DNA of 64,000 nucleotides from Achatina immaculata (Eukaryota > Mollusca > Gastropoda > Stylommatophora > Achatinidae): the NCBI GenBank assembly GCA_009760885.1, contig CM019707.1, positions 30,751,687 through 30,815,686 on the forward strand. The letters run 5' to 3'. The notes below the pieces were generated by a model. That model was not told the DNA's origin and did not search any database. It saw only the letters and a program-made list of their open reading frames with translations. Both the position numbers and the translations under genes were made by a program. Below, in pieces: positions 18,777 through 29,884 of this stretch (its first letter is position 1; each line of letters starts with the position of its first letter).

Positions 18777-21399
18777 CGTTCTGTTGCTTCAGCAGTTGCA
18801 CTTGCTTTTGTGTCTGTTGGTGGTCCACAATCAGGTCAGGAACGCGAGCCCGGTTGGCCTGTGGTGGCACCACCACAAATATCTGGGAAGCTGACAGCTC
18901 TCCCGTGCTCGTGGAGGCAGCTCTGGGGCCGACTTCACTTCTGTGGCCGCTTCCCGCGGCGCTGGATGAGAAACTAAACTCTCTCCTGGGAGAGCGCTTG
19001 ACATACAATCGTCTCTGCTGCTGATGGTCATTCTGGCGCTGATTGCGGCTGTTACGTTCCAAAGTTTGAGATCTTGCAATCTTGGAACGTGAGGACGCAT
19101 GTGACGACGAGGAAGATGAAGATCTCTGCGACACCTCCCTCATTATAGTTGCTTTTCGATCCAGGCTTTGTCCATACTGTTTATAACTAGAAGACCACGC
19201 AGAATCAACGTCCATGTTATATCGAAGAGATGCCCGGGATTTCCCATCAAATTCTGTTACTAAATCTGAACGCGGAAGTGATGAGTTAGAATAACTGGTT
19301 ATTCCCTCTCTATTCACTGGACGGGGTCGCTCAACAAAATTTGTGTTATATTCAGAGTAACCGATACCTATGTCTCCGACCTGGACCTTTACTATGTAAT
19401 CGTTCGATGAATCTTTGCCGAACAAATCGGAATCTGAATGGTGATCACTACAGCTGCCATGAAAGCTGTCATCATCGTCGAATGTCTCGTTGCCGAAGCT
19501 TATATCATAGCTTTGGTTGTGAAGAAAAGAAGTACTAGCTATGTGTGTGTGAGTCAGGTCTTTGCTCTCGAAAGAACTGTCTGAATGCAAGTTGTCCAAT
19601 GAACGGTGAACCTTTACGTGATTCCATCGACGAGTTCCTTTATCCTGATGTCTGAGCCCGTCAAACGAGTACACGTGAGCGGGTAAGATGACACTTGAGT
19701 GTGTTTTTCCTGTGACAACAGTGTATCGGCCCTCTACATCACTGGCAGCCCCACTGTCAGAGGTCAGGGACCCTTCCCGGGTCAGATCCGGTTCTGAGTA
19801 CATGATCTTTCCTCGCCTTTTCAGACGGCCCCCTGAAACCTCGATGGTTGTAACATGACCTTGACTGTCGCTCCAGCTGTCTTCCGTGCTCCGAGTGCCA
19901 GATCTGGAAGCTGGCAACGCCGATGACATCACAGAGGACGATGAAACCGAAGAAAAATAAATATCCCCACTGTGATAACTCTGATGGTATAAGTCATCAG
20001 TAGAATAACTTAATCCAGGCAGAGATTTACTGACTGTTTCTGCGCTCGATGAGAAGCTTTTGTTGTCCGGACCAGCCTGTGAAGTGACAAATGATTGGCG
20101 TTCCTGATGATTATGCTCTTTGCGCGAGTCTACAAAATGTTGTGATGGTGTCTGGTCTGTCCTGGCGTCTGCATCTCTGTTCTTCGTAAAATAAGTAATT
20201 CCTTCCGAGGTACCCGAAAGAGCTTTTACGCGGGCGTAACTACGGTCAACAGATGCGTCCACTTTTGCATAATCTTCTGTCTTGGCTGAAAGCGTGCTGC
20301 CAGTACCAGCAACTTTTTTAGTCTTGTTTGGAATAGAATACACGGGTTCCTCCTTGATATCAGCAGCTTCTTTACTGGGAACAACGTGGCGATGTTTACT
20401 GTCAAATGCTTTACTTCCTACACTTTGTGGACTATCTCCAAATTCGGAAATAGCTGCTCCAGTTCTCAATTTCTCGTCACTGTTATTGTGTTCCTGTCTA
20501 TGCAGCCCATGGGCAGTATGGACATGAGAATAGCTCTCGGCATCTCTCTTATCGGTCGACTTTTTATAATGTTCTCCGCTCATCATTTTCAGATTCTTGT
20601 TCATCAAGTGAGTTTCGAGTTTACTCAACAGCGATTTGTCAGAGAAAACGTTCAAGTTTTCGAAAGATCTAGAAGTTTGTTTGCTTTCTCCCGAATGTAT
20701 CACAGATTCCACACTCGAAGCGGTGTCTGACCTATTTTCACTGAAGCTATGAGTTCGTGTAGCTTCTGCCCGCTTTTTAAGAACTGTCGATAATTCCTTG
20801 ACCAACTCGTTGTACTGCTTTGAACCTGGATCCTTTTTTGATCTTCTAAACATAATGGGATAATGCAGCCCCGAATCTGGTTGCCATTTGTCGTCCGGGC
20901 TATTCCCGTTACCACGACCCAGTTCGTCAGTCTCGTTGTGGTTCATATTATCGTCTTTGGTCGTCTCCGCGAGATTAGATTTGGAGGTATCGATATCTAA
21001 ACTTGGAACGGAGTATACGTCTGATCTGTCGCTGCTAACGTCGGCTTTCAAAACGTCCACGATTAGTTCTGGTACAGCCGGCGAGGGCGACAGTAAAGTA
21101 TAGTTGTCCAGGTCCTCGTCTGGGGTTATCTCATACATATCCGTCTTATTGTAGGAATCATCCACAACGAAAGTGTTTCTATACGATGATGAACTCTCTT
21201 TCTTGTTCTTGGACTTGAGAGTTTTTTTCTTAAGCTCATGCTTCTCTTTGTTCTTGTCGACGCTGGCGTCTGCCTCGGTCACCGCTGAAGATCCCACAGT
21301 TTGAAAAGCAGGAGCACCGAAACTAAAATTATCATTGTCCAGCGTAACATGTTCACTGCCGTTCGGTTTCGCATTAGGGTAATCCAGTCGGTTTCCCAT
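18777..21399 (-). CDS. Candidate alternative first exon of a short filamin isoform: 874-residue Ser-rich head
   Basis: A single open frame starts MGNRLDYPNAKPNGS at 21399. An in-frame TAA lies upstream and no other Met intervenes. Composition is Ser/His/Asp/Arg rich with no transmembrane segment, signal peptide or recognised fold, so it is probably disordered. Visible points: a Lys-rich stretch at residues 49-67; tyrosine motifs MYEITP (88), YSVP (129), YSIP (354) and DLYHQ (469); a basic helix-like KELSTVLKKR (201-210); R-S-[F/L]-[E/D]-N-L motifs near 245 and 599; a Ser run at 760-766. The frame would stop at TAG two codons on, but AACG/GTGGGTATT is a donor in phase 1. Splicing to 6006 reads QQN-G-SPF, exactly the filamin junction. 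I infer a filamin isoform without actin-binding domains but with the last repeats and dimerisation region. The alternative is an intronless nested gene ending at the TAG. I recognise no homologue. Confidence 0.75.
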
Positions 21400-21827
21400 T
21401 CCACAGCTAACACCGACAGCACAGGCGTTTTAAATAAAACGATTGATTCACGAAATGACTTGGCGTAGATTTCACAAAAGCTTCGCTACAAATGAGCAGG
21501 GCCAAGGTTCGAAGACCCACTCCCATTTGCTGCCCAACCCATCTTTAGTCAAGTCCCTACACTATTCTTATCCCACTTTTCATGGAGTACTGCGTACATC
21601 CCTTCTACGTTTCCGATGTTGACACAGAGAACTTCGCGTACCCCATTCAAACCTTTCACAGCCCTGGTCTCTCCTATTTTATCTTCATTGTTAAAATACC
21701 GCTCTTTCTCCTCTGCATCGACAGTATTGACACTGTGTCCTGTACCTACACGCAGAGACGGAAGAAATAGTTGCAAGTTCTTTCACTCATCCGTTGGTAT
21801 TTTGCCTGTTTGCACTGATGGTCCTCG

Positions 21828-21836
21828 TATTTAAAG
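21828..21836 (-). promoter_or_regulatory. TATA-like box upstream of the 874-codon exon
   Basis: The minus strand reads CTTTAAATA about 430 bp upstream of the ATG at 21399, in otherwise GC-richer DNA. A start near 21800 would leave a 400-nt leader. Position and motif are suggestive only; a 75-codon upstream frame (21776-21549) would precede the main start if transcription begins here. Confidence 0.3.
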
Positions 21837-21839
21837 AGG

Positions 21840-23835
21840 CGAGCCCGAGCGGGCTGTCTGTGTGAGATGTTAAAATGTGTTTTTCTAGAAGTTTCTGGTT
21901 TATGAAAGATTTCTTTGAGGTGAACTGTTCAGCATCATGAGTCGAATATTTCGAACTTTCCATACGGGGAAACAAGCAAACAATAATGTCTCCAATGAAA
22001 AAGAAACATTTATTGAATGCGATTTAAAAATAATATACCGTAGATCAAACTTACAGTAAAATGTATCTTATGCCAACTTCAACATTAGCTTCTAGATCGC
22101 TTGGTTCTCAACGAAAGTGTGTGTAAGTATGGGCTGGTTGACAGAAAGGAAAAGTAGGATAGCCGATTGTGGTCTTTCCGTTCTATCCTGTACAGCCACT
22201 AACGCTCCCTAGTCGGTTCATCCATAGTCGACTCTAAACATTTACACATTAGAACTTCCATCACGTCCAGCGCGAGTGAACAAATGGAATGGATTCACCC
22301 GACAATGGAATGGATTCAACCAAAATCAATCAAATTACCCACATCCTAGTCGATACTTGGAATTATGAATTATTATTTTCTATTCATTTTTCAGACGTTG
22401 ATTTTCAGGTCTCAGATACAAACTTCGCTATTTTTTGTGAATGATATGATGTTTTCAAATAAAACTTCTTTCATTAAAATTCCAAGAATCACTGCTACTT
22501 CCTCAGTTTTCGTAAACTCGAAGTCTTGAAAAATGCCCAACAAAATCCACTGAAAAGTTTTATCAAAAGCGTAAGGAGAGTGAATCAATATTATCTGAAT
22601 ATGTAATTATAAAGGGCAGACTTGAAAACACTACAGTAGCAGGACAGCCACTGACAGGGATGGCAAAACCGCGGCTCGCTGGCCACATGCGGATTCTCAT
22701 ATCCAGCATAATGTGCGGTTCTCGGAAATTTGTTGTCTGAGCTTCTTTTTCCTACATCATAATTAATATAAAAGGTAAATGACAAAATTTTAAAGTTTTA
22801 TCATTATTTACTGTGCAGAAACTACAATTTGCCGCGTTATTTCATTCTGCACTTGATCCATTCTTGTCTTGTTTACCATTTTTCTTAACCGCTTCATCTC
22901 GCATGTCGTTTACCTTTCTGTCTATATATCACTGTGGTGATATGATAGCCGTGAGGGCCAGCCTGGCCACCCTGAAACGACCTGGCAAACGGGAGCTCTG
23001 GTGAAGCTCCGGAATGCCCAACAAGCTAGTAGTGGATTTTTGGAATACCCAAGAGAAATATGAAGGGGAAATAATCGGAGTGCTCAAACGGATGTGCTTT
23101 TTACCGTATACAAATATGCCAATTCCTAATCTAAAGTCATGGCATGATTAAAAAGTCTGTGAGAAGATGGGAAATATCACAGATAATACGAAGAAGCAAG
23201 GTCACCACCTCAGCTCGATGATGACGATGTAATCACAGGTTTACAATAAAAGTGACATTCCGTTTCAAACTTCACGGGGTTTTTTTTAACCTCCCTTCGC
23301 ACGTAAACCAGACAACTAGATACGTATTACCTCCACACATACGTAAACCTGACTGCTAAACGCTCTCGCATACGTATAAAGAACCTCTCGCCAGTACGGA
23401 GTTCACGAAGAAACAAACACCTCCACAAAAAGCACGTACACACAAACACCGAAGACCTATTTACGCGAGAGGCCATTGCCACATCCTTGTCATTTCCTGT
23501 ATTGTTTAGAAGGCAAAAGTTCTTTTAAAAGAACACAGTAAAGGTCATTTACGCTGTGTTTATTTGGGTACGCAATAGCAATTTAAACCCCTTCTATATA
23601 TTTGCTGTTTTCATTAAACCACACAAAATTGGGATTCAGAAATTTGGTCACTTAACATAATAAAACTGGCAGTTCAGCCATTACTTTGAACACGAAAAAA
23701 AAAAAGTTCACATGATTTGTGCCTGGCTGAAAGGTCAAAATAGTTCTCTAACTGCCATACTGACTTCTTAGCCGCTAATTATGTGCTGAATATTTTCAAA
23801 TACATAAACCCAGTCAAATGTAAAGTTTGCTACAA
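21840..23835. other. Intronic DNA without recognised genes
   Basis: No coding region. A possible hAT-like terminus CAGGGATGGCAAAACCGCGG lies at 22655, with a partly matching CAGGGTGGCC inverted end at 22974, but no target duplication. The remainder is unannotated, with poly-A/T runs. Confidence 0.4.
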
Positions 23836-23837
23836 TT

Positions 23838-24862
23838 AATCCTTCCCGTGTTAAATTTCACACAGGGCTCGCATGGTAGTTCGCCAAGTCTTCCTGTTTT
23901 CGACGAGCTCATCAAGGGGTTTTATGCATACTAATTTGGCCTCTATTAACAATGGCCTCTTTTAGAGTTTCATGTGGTCGACCTCTTTTTCTTCGGAGTT
24001 GTATTCCACTTGGTAGTTTGTTTTGGGATTCTCTGACTGTTTCTTTTCATCACGTGACCGATATATGTCCATCTTCTTTTTGTGATTACCCATGACAGAG
24101 GTGGTTGTTCAATCATCTGCCATATCTCTGCGTTGTTCTTGAATTCGTTCCACTTTATACCGAGTATTTTCCTTAGGCATTTGTTTTCAAAAGAGTCTAA
24201 TTTTTGTCTATTTCTTTAGTTATTTTCCAGCTTTCACATGCATAATTGAGGGTGGATATTACATCTGAATTTAATAATCTTAGCTTGGTTTCTGTGCTTA
24301 TAAATTCAGAGTGCCATGTTCCCAAGATTCTTGAAGGTCAATGCTGCTTTTGCAGTTCTAATTCTGACTTCCTTTCTGGTGTCACCATCTCGGTCTATGT
24401 AGCTGCCGAGGTATGCAAATTGGTTTACTTCTTCAACAGCTGTTCTTTCAATGCATATTTTTTCTTCTTGGTTAGTGGGAAGTTTCATTATTTTTGCTTT
24501 TTTCTTGTTAATAACAAGTCCCGTTTTGCTAGCCAGTGAAGACAGGGTATCTATTTTTTCTTGCATCAAATTGACATTGTCACTGATAAGAGTTATACCA
24601 CCTGCAAAATCCAGATCTTCTAGTTGGATCCCATGTACCCAATCAGTGCCCATTTTACCTGTGCAACATTTTTTCATTATGACAGTTCCAAAAAGCAATG
24701 GAGATAGTATGCATTCTTATTTCACACCTGTTTCAGTCTGAAATCATTTGCTCATTCCTTCTTCTGTGTTGACTGCACAAACATATCTGTTGTAGGGATC
24801 CTTAATGGTGCTGAGAATTTTAGACAGTATTCCATAGTCTTAAAATTCTCCACTGTATAGAT
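23838..24862 (-). mobile_element. RTE-C LINE, 5'-truncated
   Basis: 3' tail at 23838 (TCCTTCCCGTG..AAATTTCACACAGGGC). The RT remnant encodes LEDLDFAGGITLISDNVNLM, QEKIDTLSSLASKTGLVINK, AVEEVNQFAYLGSYIDRDGD and TRKEVRIRTAKAALTFKNL. The catalytic FADD is FAGG and a frame break precedes it. Related copies at 30173 and 38285. Confidence 0.9.
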
Positions 24863-25112
24863 ATATACAAGTACTTGTACACAGAAAGAGAGACAGATTG
24901 AATGAGTGTGTATGTGTATTTTTAAAGAAGGGGTGCTGCATGGGGAAAGGAAAGCAGGTGATGAGGGGTTAGAGGAAACAGGGGTTATGTGTATCAGTCA
25001 GAATCTGTGTTAACCCTCACAGTGCAACTCAACACAATTTGACTTCTCTTCATCACCCAAAAGCCACAGCAAAGCCCTCCCACTTCCTACTATCTACAAC
25101 AAAATGACTCAC

Positions 25113-25289
25113 CACTGAGCTCCATTCCACTGTAAGACACGTAGATCTTGTGCTGGCCAACCTCTGATGGTGTGTACGTGACCCGATGGATGAGACTAGA
25201 AATCTCGTCAACATGGAAAGGAACACTGTGACCTGAGGGGCTCACAATACGGATCTCCTGGTCTCCACTGCCAGCCTGGGTGCCGTCCA
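25113..25289 (-). CDS. FLN: Filamin exon (core of visible repeat 6)
   Basis: It encodes DGTQAGSGDQEIRIVSPSGH, then VTYTPSEVGQHKIYVSYSGM and ELSG. This is most of an Ig filamin repeat: the D-x-x-x-AGSG start, SPSG hairpin, YTP-x-x-VG and a G before SPF. The acceptor is TTACATCAG/TGGACG and the donor CAGTG/GTGAGT. Length 177 bp, phase 1-1. It joins the 26011-26148 exon as GFE-L-DGTQ and the 5863-6006 exon as SG-SPF across the 19 kb intron. Confidence 0.93.
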
Positions 25290-25399
25290 CTGATGTAAGA
25301 GATCGTGAAAAAACACCATTCAAAATTTTTATGACATCTGTATATAAATGTATATGACTCAAGTATCTTAATGCCTATAAGAGAAATATCTATATCCTG

Positions 25400-25680
25400 T
25401 GGCGTCTGCATGGCATAGGAAGTGTGAAGTGTTGAGGCCTGCTCTTTTCTGGACCACTACAGCATCTGACAAAGGGACGCCAGCACCTGTCCTCACTTCC
25501 TTTATTTTCCTAAGGAAACCTAAAGAACCCACTTTTTGGATGCTGGGTTGACCCAGGAGCCAGTCAGTCTCAAAAAAAAAATTCTGTCCGAATGCATAAT
25601 TGAATCAGGAACCCTCCGATCAGCAGAGGAGTGCACTAACCTTTACAATAACCACAGCACCATCTTGGGATAATAAACAT
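25400..25680 (-). repeat. tRNA-derived SINE
   Basis: The reverse complement has GGTTAGTGCACTCCTCTGCT (A-box-like), then GGAGGGTTCCTGATTCAATT (B-box-like), a T-run, then GACTGACTGGCTCCTGGGTC. Polymerase III box spacing is about 30 nt, as in a tRNA head. Confidence 0.6.
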
Positions 25681-26010
25681 AATTAAGATCTTACTGCATA
25701 GCTTTCTTGGTCTGTGTGTTTATGCCTACTTCAGAGTGCCTGCATGGAGTCTAAACACAGATGACATGTCTTTACAAAAAGTGCAAAATTATTAATGCTT
25801 TTACACTAACCTATATTTACTATTTTTGCTTCCTTTTTCTAGAATTTTTCAGGAAACCATTTTCCATGGGACGTATTGACAAAAGTTAAGAAAAAGGTTA
25901 AAAAAAAAAAGATTTTGTATACCTCCCCCACCCCAACCCAAGTTCACCCATTATTCAGACCTTGTATGATCATACAAAATTTTGGTTGAGAACTATAATG
26001 TATTTCATAC

Positions 26011-26148
26011 ATTCAAATCCAGCTTGCTCATTGACCGATCCTTGGAAGAACTTGTTTATCCTGATCTTATGGATGTCGAAGACATCAATGTGGAATGGAC
26101 TGCCTTGAATCTGCTGTCCCCCAAACATGACGTCAATCGAATGGCGGC
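26011..26148 (-). CDS. FLN: Filamin exon (end of repeat 5, start of repeat 6)
   Basis: It encodes RHSIDVMFGGQQIQGSPFHI, then DVFDIHKIRINKFFQGSVNE and QAGFE. The GSPF-x-x-DV motif closes one repeat; the EQAGFE strand opens the next. The acceptor TTTCTTTCTCAG/GCCGCC is strong. The donor GAAT/GTATGA is less canonical; I chose it because it alone restores phase 1 and yields GFELDG, matching FHLDSS at another such junction. Length 138 bp. Confidence 0.85.
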
Positions 26149-26289
26149 CTGAGAAAGAAAAGAATGGAAAAAAAAAGTGTGAGAATACACAATAGATTCA
26201 GATCTGCACAAAATTTCAACTTTTTTTAAATGAAGCATGAAAGATTTTATGTAATTGAATTTATTTATTTTGGTGTGGAGAAATGGAAA

Positions 26290-26337
26290 TTTAAAAAAAA
26301 AAAATTATATGGAGGAACAGAATCCTGAGAAGAATTT
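26290..26337 (+). mobile_element. RTE-B LINE remnant left of the Nimb insertion
   Basis: The short stretch ending GAAGAATTTATGAACTGG continues in frame across the Nimb element into 29885 (RIYELVRDPFQ), so Nimb inserted into pre-existing RTE-B sequence. Confidence 0.5.
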
Positions 26338-27004
26338 ATGAACTGGTAATCCCCTGGGAACAACTGTGTTAAGAGCACACTTATCTTAACATAGTGTTTG
26401 TGAGACAGGGAACATAGATCTGTTTGCTTAAAAACTCTGATCTACCTCTGTAGCCCAGAAACTTGTAGCAATCAACACTAATTGTAATTGTTATTTTTGC
26501 AAAATGTAATGTCAGGTTGGTGGACGGATGGGGACATGGAGATCTCTGGCGGGGATGAGGGAAGTCTGGTGTGAAACCAATGAATCCAGGACGTGACAAG
26601 CCTATGGGTCTTTACAACAATGGCTATCAGAATGATGTAAACAAAACAGAGCCAGTAGACTATGGGTGGCGGGGAATGGATATCGTTGAAGCACTCATCA
26701 GATTCCTCATCTCAAAGTCAGAGTGTCTTTGTGGAACTGTCTCAAAACCATCTGACATGGAGAAGGGGCTTAAGTACAGCCACCAGAGGCTGGAAAACAA
26801 AGTTTTGGCCAGGCCAGCCACACTGTCTTCATGGCAGTCCGAGCAAGACCACAGTCTGCCCTAGCAAGGAAAGGTGCTGAAGTCGGAGTTACCCAGCCAA
26901 AAGGCGCATCGCAAAAATCAGGGTAACACGCATTATCGCTAATGAAATGTCTCTATCTGCAGTTTTCAAACATGGTGCTCGCCCTGTGAAGACTAACCAG
27001 GCAG

Positions 27005-28684
27005 GTGCAGTGCCGGGCCCCCTGCCTCGAAAGGGTCCACCCAATGCTACTGGAGGTCCTCTCAGTTCGTCTTGTGGAGTCAGGAGACATGAGAGTAGAG
27101 CTACTGGCCAAAAAATACAACAGAAGAAAACAGCCAAAAAAGAAAGAACTTAAAATAATGCAGTGGAATGCTGAGGGTGTCAGCAGTGTTAGAGATGGCT
27201 ATAGCAAAAAGGTTGAACTAGAGAACATACTTTTTGCAGAGCAGGTAAGTATATGCTGCATACAGGAGACACACCTAACCAAAGATGCCGCCTTTAAAAT
27301 CAGAGGCTACCAGTGTTTTAGATCAGACCGACAGGACAGAAGAAAAGGAGGAGTACTCACACTTGTTAAGAATAACATCAGCGCATGTCAGGTGGGACTG
27401 TATATGGAAGGAGCCGAATACCAGATGATCCATCTAAAAAGTAGTAATACAGATTTCCACCTCCTTAACTATTACTGTCCTAATGACCGCCCACTAGCTT
27501 TAGGAACAATCCTACACAAAGAGAGACTGATGGTCTGTGGTGATTTTAACAGTCATTCCCAGAGCTGGGGCTATGACCACATAGACAAGAGAGGAGAGGA
27601 AGTTGAGAGCTGGCAGGATGATAATGGACTTCTCCTGATCAACCAGCCAATGGATGCCCCAACATTTTACTCAAGGGCGTGGCATACAAAATCAACACCA
27701 GATCTAGCATTCCACTCTCCAGATCTGAAGTGGAACATTACACGTGAAGTTGGAAAACAACTTGGAGGTAGCGACCATCGACCAGTCTTCCTGACAATAG
27801 AAAATGAACTCCTTAACACCAGTAACCCTCTCCCCAGATGGAACTATAAAAAAGCAAACTGGACAATGTACAGACATTGTACAGGTATCCTGGTGGGACA
27901 GCTGTCTATAGAAGGTAAGGATATTAACAGCATAGTGAAGGAATTCAATGCTTGTATCCTTCAGGCCGCTCGTGAAACCATTCCCAGAGGAGCTCGCAGG
28001 GACTATAAACCATACTGGTCTAGTGAGCTGGGAAAACTCCATGATGATGTGGAAGCAGCTCGAAAGCAAGCAGAAAATAGACCATGCCAAGAACACCACA
28101 ATAATTACCAACATTCTAAGGCCAAATTTCAGAGAGCCAAGCTGCAAGCCAGACGGGAAAGTTGGAGAGAGAAAACAGAGTCCCTAAACTTTGAAAAGGA
28201 TGGAAGGAAACTGTGGAAACTAATCAAACAGTTAAATGATGAGAGTACTGGAAGAAGTACAAAGGTTACACTAATAGAGGATGGGAAAACTCTTACAGGT
28301 AAGCAGGTAGCAGATCACTTTGCTCGCATGTTTGCACAGGACTGCAACATTGATATCCATCCAGAGAAGGAGCGTACAGTGCGCATCGAGCCACAGAAAG
28401 AGGAGGAACAAGTCAGAAAAGTGGAGGTCATGGATGCACCAATCACACGCAGTGAGTTAGACCTAGCAGTTAGTAAACTGAAACCAAGGAAATCACCAGG
28501 ACCAGATGGAGTGTCCAATGAAATGATCAAGAACCTGGGAATGGCAGCAATGGGAAAGCTGTTGGATATTTTCAATATGTGCTGGAGCACAGGTAAGTTA
28601 CCTCAAATCTGGAAGGAAGCAAGCATGGTACCACTGCTAAAACCAGGGAAAATCAGTCACTACGGATTATCACAGGTGCCATGA
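27005..28684 (+). pseudogene. Nimb-like ORF2 5' part: endonuclease plus truncated RT
   Basis: 559 codons. Residues from about 50 to 270 form an exonuclease-endonuclease-phosphatase domain with QETHLT (Glu catalytic), GDFNSHS and GSDHRP (His catalytic). A coiled Lys/Arg-rich linker follows, then the first RT motif (KSPGPDG) near the end. All catalytic RT motifs are missing because of the deletion, and the frame runs out at TGA after the junction. Confidence 0.88.
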
Positions 28685-29838
28685 GGTCCACACCAATAGT
28701 AGAAATGCAGAAAATAGTTGGTGTTCAACCGCTAAAGGAACGTAGAGACACAAAGGTCATGACCATGGGAGAAAAATTCCTTAGCTCTGTAAGCCATCCC
28801 CTGAAGGAGAGATTCAATAACTTGGCATTAAGACGGCTTAAAAGCAGCTTCATTCATCAGGCTAAGCGTATGCGTAAGCTGATACCTGACCTTCCAACTG
28901 TAGTCACTCCATTATCATCTGTACCAGAGCATACACCATGGAAAGAAGCAGATTATACACAAATAACTATTCAGACTGAAGTGAAAGGTGTGCAGAATGG
29001 TGAGATGCAGAGCAGTCTTGTAAGATCAACAGCCACACTTAGTGTTCTAGATGACAAATATCCATGTGACACCTGGATACGTGTCTATACAGATGGATCT
29101 GCACATAATGCCATAAAGAATGGAGGGGCATGAGCATATATTGAATATCCAAACAACACCATTGACAAGATTTCCATACCCACTGGTAAATACTGCAACA
29201 ACTTTGATGCAGAAGTTAGGGCAATTATTGCTGCAGTTGAAAAACTATCAGACTCCAGAATTGATATATGTCCTGTAGTAATTCTCACAGATGCAAGATC
29301 AGTACTGGAGGCTCTTCAGTGCAACAAACTACCAGACCTTAAGGATGCCTTGTCAAAAATTGGCTTACAACATGGAGTCACTTTGCAATGGATTCCCTCC
29401 CACTGTGGGATACCAGGCAATGAGAAAGCTGACCATCTGGCCAAAGAGGGCACTGAAATGGAGCAACCAGACATACCAATCACTTATAATCAGAAGAAAA
29501 GCATGATAAAAACCTACAGGAAGCCACAAACACCACCACATGATGACTATCACATGCTAAACAGAAAGGAACAAGTCACCATCTTCCGTCTCCGAACAGG
29601 ACACAGCCGACTCCGAAGTCATATGTATACAAAGTTTAAGGTTGGTACTACTAATCTATGTACATGTGCCCAGGTGCCCCAAACTGTGGAACATATCCTC
29701 CAGAAGTGCATCAACTACAAGACACTGAGAAATAATTACTGGCCCAGTGAAACCACTAAAGAAGATAAGCTCTACGGTTCCATACATGAATTACAAAAAA
29801 CAGTGAAATTTATCCAAGAGACAGGACTGCAGATATAG
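28681..29838 (+). pseudogene. Nimb-like ORF2 3' part: RNase H, broken by a nonsense codon
   Basis: Reads MRSTPIVEMQKIVGVQPLKE, then the RNase H domain with TDGSA, AEVRAI, LTDARS and GNEKADHLA (D-E-D-D catalytic set visible), then FRLRTGHSRLRSHMY and C-x-C...E-H-x-x-x-x-C. The TGA at 29131 splits it. The counterpart at 50593-51801 is open. Confidence 0.88.
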
Positions 29839-29884
29839 ACAGACAGTGCGAATGAAGAAGAAGAAGAAGAAGATGAACTGGTAA

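Larger units (their letters stand above)
26350..29872 (+). mobile_element. Nimb/I-type LINE with internal RT deletion, intact 12-bp target duplication
   Basis: About 3.5 kb bounded by ATGAACTGGTAA at 26338-26349 and 29873-29884. Order: short leader/ORF1 remnant, endonuclease (KIMQWNAEGVSS, CCIQETHLT, VCGDFNSHS, GGSDHRPVFL), start of RT (RKSPGPDGVSNEMIKNLG), then a deletion near 28650, RNase H (VYTDGSAHNAIKNGG, AEVRAIIAAVE, LTDARSVLEAL, GIPGNEKADHLAKEG), a Cys/His-containing end and a (GAA)n tail. The RNase H frame has a TGA at 29131-29133 where the 50563 copy has GGA. RNase H downstream of RT fits the Nimb/I lineage rather than RTE. Non-functional; inserted into an older RTE-B fragment. Confidence 0.93.

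Noticed and set aside
22655..22974. Candidate hAT element with CAGGG-type ends
   Set aside because: Only about ten terminal bases correspond and the flanking 8-mers do not match, so borders are not supportable.
27005..29838. Considering the Nimb-like element functional
   Set aside because: RT motifs are deleted and RNase H has a nonsense codon, despite intact target duplications.
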